DNA of 64,000 bases from contig UNRJ01000001.1 of NCBI GenBank assembly GCA_900537125.1, positions 186,001-250,000 of the forward strand, given 5' to 3'. The notes under the pieces were generated by a model, which was given only the letters and a program-made list of their open reading frames with translations, was not told where the DNA came from and searched no databases. The stretch comes from Rhodobacteraceae bacterium Alg238-R152. Its GTDB lineage: Bacteria; Pseudomonadota; Alphaproteobacteria; Rhodobacterales; Rhodobacteraceae. Below, piece after piece: positions 8,597-19,020 of the stretch. Position numbers and translations under genes: made by a program. Position 1 is the stretch's first letter. Each line of letters opens with the position of its first letter.

Positions 8597-10555
8597 TCAA
8601 ACATCCAACTCCTCCACAAACCGCGCGTTTTCCTGAATGTACTGGAAGCGTTTTTCCGGCTTTTTACCCATCAGGTCATTCACCAACCCATCGGTCTCGC
8701 CGGGCTCGTCTTCGTCGATGGTGATCCGGATCAGCTTGCGGCTTTCGGGATCCATGGTGGTCTCTTTCAGGTCTTTGGCGTCCATTTCCCCAAGACCCTT
8801 AAAGCGGGACACGTCGATGCGCCCCTTGCCGCCAAGGCCTTTTTCCAGCCACATGTCTTTTTCCGCCTCATCGACACAGTAGACGCGTTTAGCCCCCTGC
8901 GTGAGGCGGAACAGCGGCGGGCAGGCCATGTAGAGGTGGCCGGCGTCGATCATCGGGCGCATTTGGGTGTAGAAGAAGGTCATCAGCAGCGCGGCAATGT
9001 GGGCGCCGTCGACGTCCGCATCGGTCATGATGATGATCTTGTCATAGCGCAGATCGTCGACGTTGAATTTGGTGCCAAGGCCAACGCCAAGCGCTTGCGT
9101 CAGGTCGTTGATTTCCTGGTTGGTGGTGATCTTGGAACCGGCCGCGCCTAGAACGTTGAGGATTTTACCACGTAGGGGCAGCAGGGCCTGGGTCTTGCGG
9201 TTGCGCGCCATTTTGGCAGAGCCGCCCGCGGAGTCGCCCTCCACGATGAACAGCTCGGTGCCGTCGCGGTTGGTGGCGGAACAGTCCACCAGCTTGCCCG
9301 GTAGGCGGAGTTTCTTGGTGGCAGTCTTACGCGCGGTCTCTTTTTCCTGACGACGACGGAGCCGCTCTTCGGCGCGTAGGATCAGAAAGTCGAGGATGGC
9401 GCCAGCGGATTTGGTGTCAGCGGCGAGCCAGTTGTCAAAGTGGTCGCGCACGGCGTTTTCCACCAGACGTTGGGCTTCGACCGTGGCAAGGCGGTCTTTG
9501 GTCTGGCCGACAAATTCCGGCTCGCGGATAAAGCAGGAAACCAGCGCACAGCCGCCGGTGATCAGGTCGTCGCGGGTGATTTGCGCGGCTTTTTTGTTGT
9601 TGACCAACTCGCCGTAGGCCTTGATGCCTTTGAGCACAGCGGACCAGAAGCCGGCAACGTGCGTGCCTCCTTCGGGGGTGGGCACGGTGTTACAGTACGA
9701 CTGGATGAAGCCGTCACGGCTTGGCGTCCAGTTGATCGCCCATTCGACCTTGCCAGGCACGCCAAAGCGGCCTTGGAAATCCACGGTGCCAGCAAAGGGC
9801 TGCTCGGCGTAGGTGGTGGCCTTGTCCATGGTTTCTTTGAGGTAGTCCGAAAGCCCGCCGGGGAAGTGGAAGGTGGCCTCCGCTGGGGTCTCGCCGTCGT
9901 CGATGGCGGTTTTCCAGCGGATTTCGACACCAGAGAACAGGTAGGCTTTGGAGCGGATCGATTTGAACAGACGGGCAGGCTTAAACCGGTGGGAGCCGAA
10001 GATTTGCTCATCGGCGTGGAATGTGACCGTTGTGCCGCGGCGGTTGGGGGCGGCGCCAACCAGCTCTACGGGGCCCTGCGGAATGCCGCGAGAGAAACTT
10101 TGCTCAAACAGTTTTTTGTCCCGTGCGACCTGTACCACCATGAGATCGGACAGGGCGTTCACAACCGAGGCACCCACACCGTGCAGACCGCCCGAGGTCT
10201 GATAGGCTTTGCCCGAGAACTTACCGCCCGCGTGCAGGGTGCAGAGGATGACCTCTAGCGCAGATTTGTCCGGGAATTTGGGGTGTGGGTCCACGGGGAT
10301 ACCCCGGCCATTGTCGCGGATGGTCATGGAATAGTCCGCGTGCAGCTCCACCTCGATGCGGTTGGCAAAGCCTGCGACCGCTTCGTCCATGGAGTTGTCG
10401 AGCACTTCGGCCACCAGGTGATGCAAAGCACGTTCGTCCGTGCCGCCAATGTACATGCCCGGTCGTTTTCGGACAGGTTCCAGCCCCTCAAGGACTTCGA
10501 TGGAAGAGGCATCATAATCAGACGGCTGTGTATCGGCCAGAAGGTCGTTGGGCAT
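8597..10555 (-). CDS. parE: DNA topoisomerase IV subunit B
   Basis: From the ATG at 10555 the protein is 652 residues, normal for ParE. It has the GHKL ATPase elements (DNSMDEAVAGFA, DNGRGIPV, GGLHGVGASVVNALSD) and the TOPRIM region (VEGDSAGGSAKMARNRKTQALLPLRGKILNV, then DADVDGAHI). With ParC it decatenates daughter chromosomes. It is ParE rather than GyrB because of its shorter C-terminal part; a GyrB paralogue is expected elsewhere. The in-frame extension to 10726 runs through a hairpin and is not coding-like. Confidence 0.94.
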   Translation of the reverse strand: MPNDLLADTQPSDYDASSIEVLEGLEPVRKRPGMYIGGTDERALHHLVAEVLDNSMDEAVAGFANRIEVELHADYSMTIRDNGRGIPVDPHPKFPDKSALEVILCTLHAGGKFSGKAYQTSGGLHGVGASVVNALSDLMVVQVARDKKLFEQSFSRGIPQGPVELVGAAPNRRGTTVTFHADEQIFGSHRFKPARLFKSIRSKAYLFSGVEIRWKTAIDDGETPAEATFHFPGGLSDYLKETMDKATTYAEQPFAGTVDFQGRFGVPGKVEWAINWTPSRDGFIQSYCNTVPTPEGGTHVAGFWSAVLKGIKAYGELVNNKKAAQITRDDLITGGCALVSCFIREPEFVGQTKDRLATVEAQRLVENAVRDHFDNWLAADTKSAGAILDFLILRAEERLRRRQEKETARKTATKKLRLPGKLVDCSATNRDGTELFIVEGDSAGGSAKMARNRKTQALLPLRGKILNVLGAAGSKITTNQEINDLTQALGVGLGTKFNVDDLRYDKIIIMTDADVDGAHIAALLMTFFYTQMRPMIDAGHLYMACPPLFRLTQGAKRVYCVDEAEKDMWLEKGLGGKGRIDVSRFKGLGEMDAKDLKETTMDPESRKLIRITIDEDEPGETDGLVNDLMGKKPEKRFQYIQENARFVEELDV

Positions 10556-10643
10556 TCGCGGGCTGCTCTTGTTGGTGTTGTTTGGCGGGCAGTATGGCAG
10601 GGCGGCGCGACGGGGGGAAGAGGCAGGATGCAAGAACCGTAAA

Positions 10644-10667
10644 GCCGCCTGTTGGAAAACAGGCGGC
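10644..10667 (-). terminator. Hairpin between the solute-binding protein gene and parE
   Basis: GCCGCCTGTT, GGAA loop, AACAGGCGGC: a perfect 10-bp stem. On the minus strand it is followed by a short T-run (TTTACGG), so it likely terminates transcription from the solute-binding protein gene before parE. Confidence 0.6.
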
Positions 10668-10687
10668 TTGTTGGAGAGAGTCAAAAT

Positions 10688-10729
10688 GCGGTGCCCGGAT
10701 GGAGGGACATATGTATACCCGGACACCGC
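10688..10729. repeat. Imperfect inverted repeat downstream of the solute-binding protein gene
   Basis: GCGGTGCCCGG (10688-10698) pairs with CCGGACACCGC (10719-10729) with one mismatch across a 20-base loop. It stands beside the stronger hairpin at 10644 and may act with it in termination. Confidence 0.4.
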
Positions 10730-10765
10730 AAGATCACATGGGGATGTGATGTCGTAAGTTGGCGG

Positions 10766-11542
10766 TCACATGGACAGATAATTGTCCGCCAGCGAGTCGC
10801 GGTACTTGTCGATCCACTTGGTGTTAATCGCAGCGATGGTGCCGTCTGCTTCCAATTCGGAGAAACAGCGGTCAAAGGCCACGGACATGTCCGGATCCCG
10901 GAAGTTCATGGCATAGTTTGACGGTTCAAAGATGGCGCGGAATTCCAGCGCTTGGCTGGCGTCCACCCCAGCGGAGGAACCGGCGTCGCGCAGGCTGGCG
11001 GCGTATGCGGCAAACAACATGCCGTCACCCAAGATGCCGTCAACGCGCCCGCCAAACAGCAATTTGGACTGCGTTTCCTGATCGGCCATCTCGCGATAAG
11101 ACCCAAAAGAGCCTTGCGCGTCGGACAGGCCTGGCAGGATGCCGGAAGCGCCCTCAAAGGCGGCAATGCTGAGACCGGAAAGATCATCCAATGCGCCAAA
11201 ATCGCTGCCGGAGGATGCCAGATAGGACACGCCATTTTGGTAGACGATGTAAGGCGCGCTTTGGGCGCCGTCCATGGGCATGCCAAGTGGCACGGTCATA
11301 ACCGCGTCGCCAGTTCCGCCTTCATATGTGGCCCAATGACGTGTGAAAGGCTGCACGACATAGTTCACGTCGTGACCGCAATGCTGCATGACCTGGGTCA
11401 CAATTTCGGCTTCGCGGCCGGAGCCGTCGGAGTAGACCATAGGGGGCAAGTCTGCGGCCAATATGGTGACGGTGTCAGCGATGGCCGCACCGGTTGAAAC
11501 GGTCAGCGCAAGAGCGGAAACCGTGGCAGTCAAAAATTTCAT
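10766..11542 (-). CDS. Periplasmic solute-binding protein, amino-acid ABC (SBP family 3) type
   Basis: A 258-residue protein with a signal peptide ending in AIADT and the fold pattern of family 3 solute-binding proteins (TILAADLPPMVYSDGSGREAEIV at the start, GDAVMTVPLG in the middle, SELEADGTIAAINTKWIDKY at the end). It would bind an amino acid or similar small polar ligand in the periplasm. No permease or ATPase gene is adjacent, so it is an orphan and could serve a distant importer or a sensor. GAGGAGGC precedes the ATG. The upstream 228 bp is AT-rich, with a run of TATA-like repeats near 11645-11665. Confidence 0.82.
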   Translation of the reverse strand: MKFLTATVSALALTVSTGAAIADTVTILAADLPPMVYSDGSGREAEIVTQVMQHCGHDVNYVVQPFTRHWATYEGGTGDAVMTVPLGMPMDGAQSAPYIVYQNGVSYLASSGSDFGALDDLSGLSIAAFEGASGILPGLSDAQGSFGSYREMADQETQSKLLFGGRVDGILGDGMLFAAYAASLRDAGSSAGVDASQALEFRAIFEPSNYAMNFRDPDMSVAFDRCFSELEADGTIAAINTKWIDKYRDSLADNYLSM

Positions 11543-11770
11543 AGGGATAGCCTCCTCGCAATTCCTGACGCAGCCTAGGCACTCAAGTCTTAACGACAGA
11601 TTAGCAAGAAATGGGTTTTATTTCGGATGCAAAATTTTTGTAAGTATATATAATATAATATAAATGCAGGTATCGTTTCGGGTGGTGGGGATATGCGTAA
11701 TTTCGAAAATTTTATCAATTCCGTGACGTAAGAAGTGGCGCCACGGGACGCCACCTCTGTCAGGATTGGA

Positions 11771-13072
11771 CTAGTCTCCTTGGATTTTGGTTTCAAACCG
11801 GAGACCCACACCGGTGCGATCTGGGAATCCTTTCCAGTAGGTGTGATCTGATTTGAGGCTGCCGTCCTCGTCAGCAGAAAACACGCCGTCTTTGGCATTG
11901 GTGACCAGATCCAAAAAGGCGGCTTTGTCTTCGTCACCCTTGAGGTGCAAATCCAGAAAGGCGGTCGAAAAATGCTGGGTGATGTTGTTCATGCGCACTG
12001 TGTCCCACACGGCGTCGGCGTAGTGGTCAAATGGCGGGAAACCGAGAGTTTCGGAAGGGTGCCAACTCGCCATTGGGGCAGGGATCGGCGCGGCGGCATT
12101 GTGGTTGGCATTCTCGAAGGTGAGCAAGTGACGGTCGGTGCCCGTGGTGTTGTCAAAAATTTCGCGCATGGCGGTATAAATCGATACGTCGTCAACTTCC
12201 CCAGCCATCATCAGGGTGGGTTTGCGCAGTCCTGCAAGGCCAGTGTCATCCCATAAACCGTAATTGCGCCCCCAGGGGCCGATAGAGATGATCGCTTTCA
12301 CACGGTCGTCAATCAGTGCTTCGTGTGTGTCAGTGCCCGCCACATTGTGGATGAGCGTCCCTTGGGGTGGTGCAAACGGGGAGGCCTCGACACCTTGTGC
12401 CAAGCCGGCACCGCCAAAAATCAAAGCCCCATACCCCCCCATTGAGTAGCCAACCACGCCCGTGGTGTCAGCATCGGTGATGGCGCCTATTGGCCCCTCA
12501 AGCGTTGCCATGCTATCGATGACAAACCTTTGGTCGATCGGGCGGTTCAAAAGTGTAGATCCAAAGGCAGCCTGATCCGAGTAGGTGCTGTCGGTGTGAT
12601 CTATTGAAGCAACCACGTAGCCTTTGGAAGCCAGGTTCTCCCCAAGATGAGACAGCAAAATACGGTTGCCGGGGTAGCCATGTGAGATCACGACAAGCGG
12701 GTAGGTGTCGTCCGCTTTTGGCGGTGCGTCACGCGCCGCGCGCCCGGTGAGAGTGACTGTGATGGAGGGATCGCGAAGCTCGGTTTCATAAGTGCCACCC
12801 TGCGGTGACCCTTCAGCGGCGGGATACCAGATTTCCACGGTCAAAGGGCGGTCGTAGCGCTCCAGAGCGTCCTCGGTCGAGTTTAATACATCAATTTGGT
12901 CTTTGTGCTCAAAGGTCCGCGTTGTGACCCCAATGGGCAGCGCCCCGTAGGGGGCAAGTGCGGGGGCGTCAGGCCGGATCAAATCGATGCGGTCTTGTGC
13001 AACAAGCGGTGTGGCAGCGAGGGTCAGAGACACAGCAATCTTCCAAAAATGGGTTAAGGGCTTAACAAACAT
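11771..13072 (-). CDS. Secreted alpha/beta hydrolase, PAF-acetylhydrolase/dienelactone-hydrolase-like
   Basis: A 433-residue protein with a signal peptide ending in PLVAQ. The alpha/beta hydrolase elements are TYPLVVISHGYPGNR (oxyanion region), GVVGYSMGGYGAL (nucleophile elbow with serine), AGEVDD (acid) and FENANHNAAA (likely catalytic histidine). The layout resembles the platelet-activating-factor acetylhydrolase-like and dienelactone hydrolase groups. It probably hydrolyses an ester in the periplasm or outside the cell. The substrate is unknown. It is transcribed away from ppk2 from a 238-bp divergent promoter region. Confidence 0.8.
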   Translation of the reverse strand: MFVKPLTHFWKIAVSLTLAATPLVAQDRIDLIRPDAPALAPYGALPIGVTTRTFEHKDQIDVLNSTEDALERYDRPLTVEIWYPAAEGSPQGGTYETELRDPSITVTLTGRAARDAPPKADDTYPLVVISHGYPGNRILLSHLGENLASKGYVVASIDHTDSTYSDQAAFGSTLLNRPIDQRFVIDSMATLEGPIGAITDADTTGVVGYSMGGYGALIFGGAGLAQGVEASPFAPPQGTLIHNVAGTDTHEALIDDRVKAIISIGPWGRNYGLWDDTGLAGLRKPTLMMAGEVDDVSIYTAMREIFDNTTGTDRHLLTFENANHNAAAPIPAPMASWHPSETLGFPPFDHYADAVWDTVRMNNITQHFSTAFLDLHLKGDEDKAAFLDLVTNAKDGVFSADEDGSLKSDHTYWKGFPDRTGVGLRFETKIQGD

Positions 13073-13310
13073 GAACGTCCTCCAATGACTGTTGGAAGTC
13101 TAGAGGGGACCAGTTGTGCGATCTACTCTGAAGGGAAAAAAGGACGCGGGGTCATTGTGTGCGATTGTGTACTGAGGTTTGCCGAAAAATGCCTGAAATC
13201 CCCAAGAAAATAGGGGGGATTCACAAGGATCTGTTGACGTGCATCAAAGAAAATTGTCCGGCAAAATGGTAGGTGAGTGGCGATCTTAAATGAAACGTAT
13301 GGAGACGCTT

Positions 13311-14288
13311 ATGGATGACCAGTTGGACGGTGTGGCTCAAGTGAATGAAGATGTAAAAGTAGAGACGTTGAAGGCATCTGATGTGGCGGAGAATGCTGCA
13401 GAAGAAGTCTCCACGGTGCAAGGTGATAGTGAGCCAACAGCGGATGAGTTGCGCCGCGCGTTTGAACGGGGGGAGTATCCTTACCCAAACAAACTGTCCC
13501 GGCGGTCCTACGAAAAACAGAAAGCGCAGCTGCAAGCGGAGTTGTTGAAGGTACAACTTTGGGCGCAGGACACCGGTCAGAAGTTTGTGATGCTGTTTGA
13601 AGGCCGGGATGCGGCTGGCAAGGGCGGCACGATCAAGCGCTTTACCGAGCATCTGAACCCGCGCTCGGCCCGTGTGGTGGCGTTGAATAAACCCACTGAT
13701 GAGGAACGTGGCCAGTGGTATTTCCAGCGTTACATCGACCACCTGCCAACCTCTGGCGAAATGGTGCTTTATGACCGCAGCTGGTACAACAGGGCTGGCG
13801 TTGAGCGGGTGATGGGATTTTGTGAGCCGGGGGAATATCTGGAATTTATGCGCCAGACACCGGATCTGGAGCGAATGTTGGTGCGTTCGGGCATTCGGCT
13901 GTATAAATACTGGTTTTCGGTCACACAGGATGAACAGAAACGCCGCTTCAATAGCCGTGAAACCGATCCTTTGAAACAATGGAAGTTGAGCCCGATTGAT
14001 AAGGCATCACTGTCCAAATGGAGTGACTACACCGAGGCCAAAGAGGCGATGTTCTTTTATACCGATACGGCGGATGCGCCGTGGACGGTGGTGAAATCCA
14101 ATGACAAGAAGCGGGCGCGTTTGAACTGTATGCGGCATTTCCTGGCGTCGCTGGACTATCCGGGCAAGGATCACAGCATTGTGGAGCAGGCGGACCCGTT
14201 AATTGTGAATACCGCGAGCCATGTGATCCACCAGTCCGATCACATTTTGGGGGCGGCATTGCACCCAAATGCGCGTCAAGGACGTTAA
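13311..14288 (+). CDS. ppk2: Polyphosphate kinase 2
   Basis: From the ATG at 13311 (GGAG six bases upstream; an upstream ATG at 13290 is possible) the protein is 325 residues. The first 50 or so are acidic and probably disordered. The PPK2 core follows, with Walker A GRDAAGKGG (98-106), lid residues FTEHLNPR and Walker B DRSWYNR (155-161). A single PPK2 domain of this size is typical of class I enzymes, which make GTP or ATP from polyphosphate and NDP. It belongs to phosphate and energy storage metabolism in the cytoplasm. Confidence 0.92.
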   Translation: MDDQLDGVAQVNEDVKVETLKASDVAENAAEEVSTVQGDSEPTADELRRAFERGEYPYPNKLSRRSYEKQKAQLQAELLKVQLWAQDTGQKFVMLFEGRDAAGKGGTIKRFTEHLNPRSARVVALNKPTDEERGQWYFQRYIDHLPTSGEMVLYDRSWYNRAGVERVMGFCEPGEYLEFMRQTPDLERMLVRSGIRLYKYWFSVTQDEQKRRFNSRETDPLKQWKLSPIDKASLSKWSDYTEAKEAMFFYTDTADAPWTVVKSNDKKRARLNCMRHFLASLDYPGKDHSIVEQADPLIVNTASHVIHQSDHILGAALHPNARQGR

Positions 14289-14929
14289 AGCGTTGATAGT
14301 AGCCTGTTGAGCGGCTGTAGCGTTTGAAAGGTGGTCTCGATCTGCGAAATGAGGCCGCCTTTTGCGATGTCTTGGGCCTGAAAATCATACCAAACCACAC
14401 AGCTTTTGCGGCGGAGGAGTGTACCGTTTGAGTGGTCTTTGTCATATGGCGCGGGCACGCGCTTTAACTCTGGTTCATCCATGCGGGCCCCAGTTTCTAT
14501 CAGCTCCTCAATCGCCGCTTTGATGTCTGTGCCTTTGGGCCGGTCCATGGTTTCGCGCCACTGTGTGAGCCTGTCTTTGTCAAACCCCATGATGCCACCG
14601 CCTACAGAAAGGTAGTCGCGGCCAATGCCTAAGAAAAATCCGGTGGGCGGGGTGGACCACAACATGTGCAGATGCAGGTGATAAGGTGTTTTATCTTTGG
14701 AAAACCGCACGTCACGATGGGGGCGAAACAATTTGGTCGACGGAACCGTGCCGGTTTGTTTTTCAAGCGCCGCAGACACAGTGTCCAGTAAAGCAAGTGC
14801 CGGGGCTTTTAACTGGCCCTCATACGTGGCCTTGTTTTCCAAAAACCACTCTTTTGAATTGTTGTCGGCCAGCGCATTCAAGAAGCCGCGGCTGTCAGAA
14901 ATCAATGTGGCAAAGGGATCGGTGGACAT
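14285..14929 (-). CDS. TIGR02453/DUF2461-family protein
   Basis: From the ATG at 14929 the protein is 214 residues. It shows the family pattern FLNALADNNSKEWFLENKATYE near the N-terminus, then FRPHRDVRFSKDKTPYHLHLH and a GGGIMGF glycine-rich turn. The family is widespread in bacteria and fungi, with no firmly established biochemical role. Its stop codon overlaps the end of the convergent ppk2 gene by four bases. A weak GGT sequence precedes the ATG; a longer TTG start at 14944 is possible. Confidence 0.82.
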   Translation of the reverse strand: MSTDPFATLISDSRGFLNALADNNSKEWFLENKATYEGQLKAPALALLDTVSAALEKQTGTVPSTKLFRPHRDVRFSKDKTPYHLHLHMLWSTPPTGFFLGIGRDYLSVGGGIMGFDKDRLTQWRETMDRPKGTDIKAAIEELIETGARMDEPELKRVPAPYDKDHSNGTLLRRKSCVVWYDFQAQDIAKGGLISQIETTFQTLQPLNRLLSTL

Positions 14930-15036
14930 GGTGAGACCTATCAACTGAGAACTTGGCTAAGGTGCCAGAGAGCGCAAAACGGATCAATAAAAAGGCGGCT
15001 CTTGCTCTGTCTAATTAACAAGCTTACTGCTTGGGC

Positions 15037-16434
15037 ATGACACCATCAAAAATGACCGCCCCAATGCGGACGTCTGATCACGTTCGCGCCCTTATGCGTA
15101 TTGGCCTGCCGCTCATTGGCGGGCATGTGGCGCAGTTTGGAATCGGTTTGACCGATACCGTTATGCTGGGCTGGTATTCCGTCGAAGCGCTGGCTGCTGT
15201 GGTGTTGGGCAGCATGTTTTTCTTTGTCATCTTTATTCTGGGATCAGGTTTCGCCATTGCGGTGATGCCGTTGGTCGCGGAGGCGGATGCAGAAGGCAAT
15301 GAACAGGCGCTACGTCGTGTGACCCGTATGGGGCTTTGGTTGTCGCTGATTTTTGGCATTGTTGTTCAGCCCTTGTTTATGATGTCGGGGCCCCTCTTGC
15401 TGGCGCTAAAGCAGGCGCCCGATGTGGCGGAGTTGGCGCAGGCGTATCTACGAATTGCCGGTCTTGGTCTGGTGCCAGCGTTGTTGGTGATGGTGCTGAA
15501 GTCTTATCTTGCAGCGTTGGAGCACACCCGCGTGGTGTTCTGGGTCACGGTGGCCGCTGTTCCGGTCAACGTGGTGGTGAACTACGGATTGATTTTTGGC
15601 AATTGGGGCTTGCCGGAACTGGGCGTGCGCGGAGCGGCGATCGCCTCGATCATCGTGCAGTTTGTGTCTCTCATCGGCGTGATCCTTTACGCTGTGAAGG
15701 CACTGCCACAACATACGCTGTTTGCCCGCATCTGGCGGCCGGATTGGGAAGTGTTTGCCAAGGTATTCCGTCTGGGTCTGCCCATCGGCGTGACCAACCT
15801 GGCTGAGGTTGGGCTGTTCTCTGCTTCTTCAATCATGATGGGGTGGCTTGGCACGGTGACCTTGGCGGCGCATGGCATTGCGCTGCAACTGGCCAGCCTT
15901 GCCTTTATGGTCCACTTAGGACTGTCCAATGCGGCAACTGTACGCGCGGGTAATGCGATGGGGCGCAAAGATGCGGCACATATGGCAAGAGGCGCTTGGG
16001 TGGCCATCGTGGCGTCGCTGCTCATCGCTTTTGTGGCTGTGGCGATATTTCTGTTGTTCCCGGAGCACCTATTGGGGGCGTTTATTGATCCAGCGGAGCC
16101 GCAGCGGGATACAATTATCGCAACAGGTGTGACGCTGTTGTACGTGGCTGCATTGTTTCAAGTGACCGATGGGGCGCAAGTCATGGCGCTTGGGCTTTTG
16201 CGCGGCGTACAGGACACCCGAGGGCCGATGGTGATCGCAGCGATCAGTTATTGGGGCATTGGTGTGCCAAGCGCCTATGTGCTGGGCTTTACCTTTGGGC
16301 TGGGTGGCGAAGGTGTCTGGCTTGGCCTGGTCTGTGGCCTTACGGCGGCGGGTATTTTACTGATGTATCGCTTCTGGGTCACAGACTTAAACCGCCTGCG
16401 TAAAAGGTTCGCCGAGAAAAAGGCGTCGGCTTAA
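15037..16434 (+). CDS. MATE-family multidrug/Na+ antiporter
   Basis: A 465-residue integral membrane protein with about twelve transmembrane helices in two homologous halves. The N-half begins IGLPLIGGHVAQFGIGLTDTVMLGWYS and the C-half begins RLGLPIGVTNLAEVGLFSASSIMMG, the usual MATE (NorM-like) signature. It exports cationic drugs or metabolites in exchange for Na+ or H+. It stands alone between convergent genes. The ATG at 15037 is preferred over the TTG two codons earlier. Confidence 0.9.
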   Translation: MTPSKMTAPMRTSDHVRALMRIGLPLIGGHVAQFGIGLTDTVMLGWYSVEALAAVVLGSMFFFVIFILGSGFAIAVMPLVAEADAEGNEQALRRVTRMGLWLSLIFGIVVQPLFMMSGPLLLALKQAPDVAELAQAYLRIAGLGLVPALLVMVLKSYLAALEHTRVVFWVTVAAVPVNVVVNYGLIFGNWGLPELGVRGAAIASIIVQFVSLIGVILYAVKALPQHTLFARIWRPDWEVFAKVFRLGLPIGVTNLAEVGLFSASSIMMGWLGTVTLAAHGIALQLASLAFMVHLGLSNAATVRAGNAMGRKDAAHMARGAWVAIVASLLIAFVAVAIFLLFPEHLLGAFIDPAEPQRDTIIATGVTLLYVAALFQVTDGAQVMALGLLRGVQDTRGPMVIAAISYWGIGVPSAYVLGFTFGLGGEGVWLGLVCGLTAAGILLMYRFWVTDLNRLRKRFAEKKASA

Positions 16435-16461
16435 CACCGACGCCCTTCATTCACAGCCGAC

Positions 16462-16508
16462 AAATATCCTGGGGAGTCACAGCTTTGCTGGGACGGGGCA
16501 AAGCCCCG
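16462..16508 (+). repeat. Interspersed repeat unit 1: AATATCCTGGGG core plus GC hairpin
   Basis: AAATATCCTGGGGAG (16462-16476) is followed by CGGGGC AAA GCCCCG (16494-16508). The unit lies between convergent genes. Related units occur at 43875, 48204 (reverse) and 48306. The hairpin sits directly at the stop of the next gene and may also terminate transcription. Confidence 0.7.
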
Positions 16509-16510
16509 CC

Positions 16511-16918
16511 CTATTTCTTGCCCTTCAGCAAACGGTCCGCCTTTTTGCGCACCAGCACAGAGCGCAGATCATGCATCGCCAAGAGCAGCGTGTCGGTGAT
16601 TTCTTCCAATTGCTCTGGAGCCGCTTTGGATTGCGCCCACTGTGAGGTTAGGTTGAGGTGGTCCACGGTACGCAAAATGTCGTCGATGTCACGCTCCGCA
16701 AGTAGGGCGCGGCGTTCCTGCATCCAGGCATCAATCTCTGCCTTATCGTCTTTGGACAGCTTGGTGCCGCCGTGGGGCTTCACCTCTCCGTTTTTGATGT
16801 TGATGACCGCGATTTGGTCCATTTCGATGCGGCGCTGACGGTTCTCCGTATCAACTCGGAACACCATGGCGCCGTTTTCGCGGACGCGGAAGTAGTAGTC
16901 TGGCAGGTCACTGCTCAT
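16511..16918 (-). CDS. Conserved hypothetical protein
   Basis: A 135-residue soluble protein. The N-terminus (DYYFRVRENGAMVFRVDTENRQRRIEMDQIAVINIKNGEVKPHG) looks beta-rich. The C-terminus is a charged helical region (IDAWMQERRALLAERD, LEEITDTLLLAMHDLRSVLVRKKADRLLKGKK). AAGGTGG precedes the ATG by four bases. I recognise no characterised family. It follows the aminotransferase gene by 27 bp on the same strand, so the two are probably cotranscribed. Confidence 0.7.
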   Translation of the reverse strand: MSSDLPDYYFRVRENGAMVFRVDTENRQRRIEMDQIAVINIKNGEVKPHGGTKLSKDDKAEIDAWMQERRALLAERDIDDILRTVDHLNLTSQWAQSKAAPEQLEEITDTLLLAMHDLRSVLVRKKADRLLKGKK

Positions 16919-16945
16919 GGGCCACCTTTGTGAGTTGATCCGCGA

Positions 16946-18181
<1,236 letters not shown>

Positions 18182-18229
18182 TTAGGGTGCGCACGATTGC
18201 CGTTCAAGGCAGAAACCAAAGGAAAGTAT

Positions 18230-18631
18230 ATGTCACAGGACCAAGTAGAGCCGCTGTCTGATGAAGGCTGGTACGGCGAGGATGTGGCAACCTTTGGAGA
18301 TCGGCTGGCCGCAGCGCGCGACGCCGCGGGCCTGAAGCAAGGTGAATTGGCCAAGCGGCTAGGCATCAAACGCAGCACATTGTCCAATTGGGAAGGGGAT
18401 CTGAGCGAACCGCGTGCCAACCGATTGTCGATGATGGCAGGATTGCTAAATGTATCCGTTGGTTGGCTGTTGACTGGTGACGGTGACGGCGTAGATATGC
18501 CGGGCGACGATGAGACTGTGGATACGGACCTCTTGGCGATTGTTCAGGAAATCCGGGTGATCCGCAGCCGCATGAAAAGTGACCTCGAGAAATTGGCCCG
18601 CTTGGAAAAAGCGCTGCGCAATAAGGTGTGA
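18230..18631 (+). CDS. XRE-family helix-turn-helix regulator
   Basis: A 133-residue protein starting at the ATG at 18230 with GGAAAG upstream. Residues about 20-85 form an XRE helix-turn-helix (FGDRLAAARDAAGLKQGELAKRLGI, then STLSNWEGDLSEPRANRL), followed by a C-terminal coiled-coil-like helix (VQEIRVIRSRMKSDLEKLARLEKAL) suited to dimerisation. It overlaps the start of sdhE, so the two are coupled. Targets are unknown. The long open frame upstream to 17318 is antisense to the aminotransferase and is not coding. Confidence 0.88.
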   Translation: MSQDQVEPLSDEGWYGEDVATFGDRLAAARDAAGLKQGELAKRLGIKRSTLSNWEGDLSEPRANRLSMMAGLLNVSVGWLLTGDGDGVDMPGDDETVDTDLLAIVQEIRVIRSRMKSDLEKLARLEKALRNKV

Positions 18632-18930
18632 GCATGATGGACGTGCCCAAAATGACCCCGAATCCCAAAAACGAGACCCGTGAGAATCGCCTGAAACGCA
18701 TGACAATGCGCTCGATGCGGCGGGGGATCAAAGAAATGGACATTATTTTGGAGCGCTATGCGGCGGACAATTTGTCTCAAATGGACGGGGCAACGCTCGA
18801 TTTGTACGACGCATTGCTCAACGAGAATGATCAGGACTTATATCAATGGGTTACGGGGCAAAAAACTGCGCCTGAGCGTTTTTCTGGCATGATTTCTGAC
18901 ATCTCCACAGCCATCAGCGGCCCAAATTAG
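18628..18930 (+). CDS. sdhE: FAD assembly factor SdhE (succinate dehydrogenase flavinylation)
   Basis: A 100-residue protein with the SdhE/YgfY fold pattern: RRGIKEMDIILERYA (the RGxxE motif needed for flavinylation), then LDLYDALLNENDQDLYQWVTG. It helps attach FAD covalently to SdhA in the cytoplasm. The GTG at 18628 overlaps the TGA of the XRE gene; ATGs at 18634 and 18637 are alternatives. Linkage of sdhE to an XRE regulator by overlap suggests joint expression. Confidence 0.9.
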   Translation: MSMMDVPKMTPNPKNETRENRLKRMTMRSMRRGIKEMDIILERYAADNLSQMDGATLDLYDALLNENDQDLYQWVTGQKTAPERFSGMISDISTAISGPN

Positions 18931-19020
18931 CACGAATTTGTGACGTCTTTTGGGCGGTTTAACCACTTGTTGGGCTTTTTCCGTCAGTCTCGGTGCCAGA
19001 CAAAGCTGACGGAGAATAAG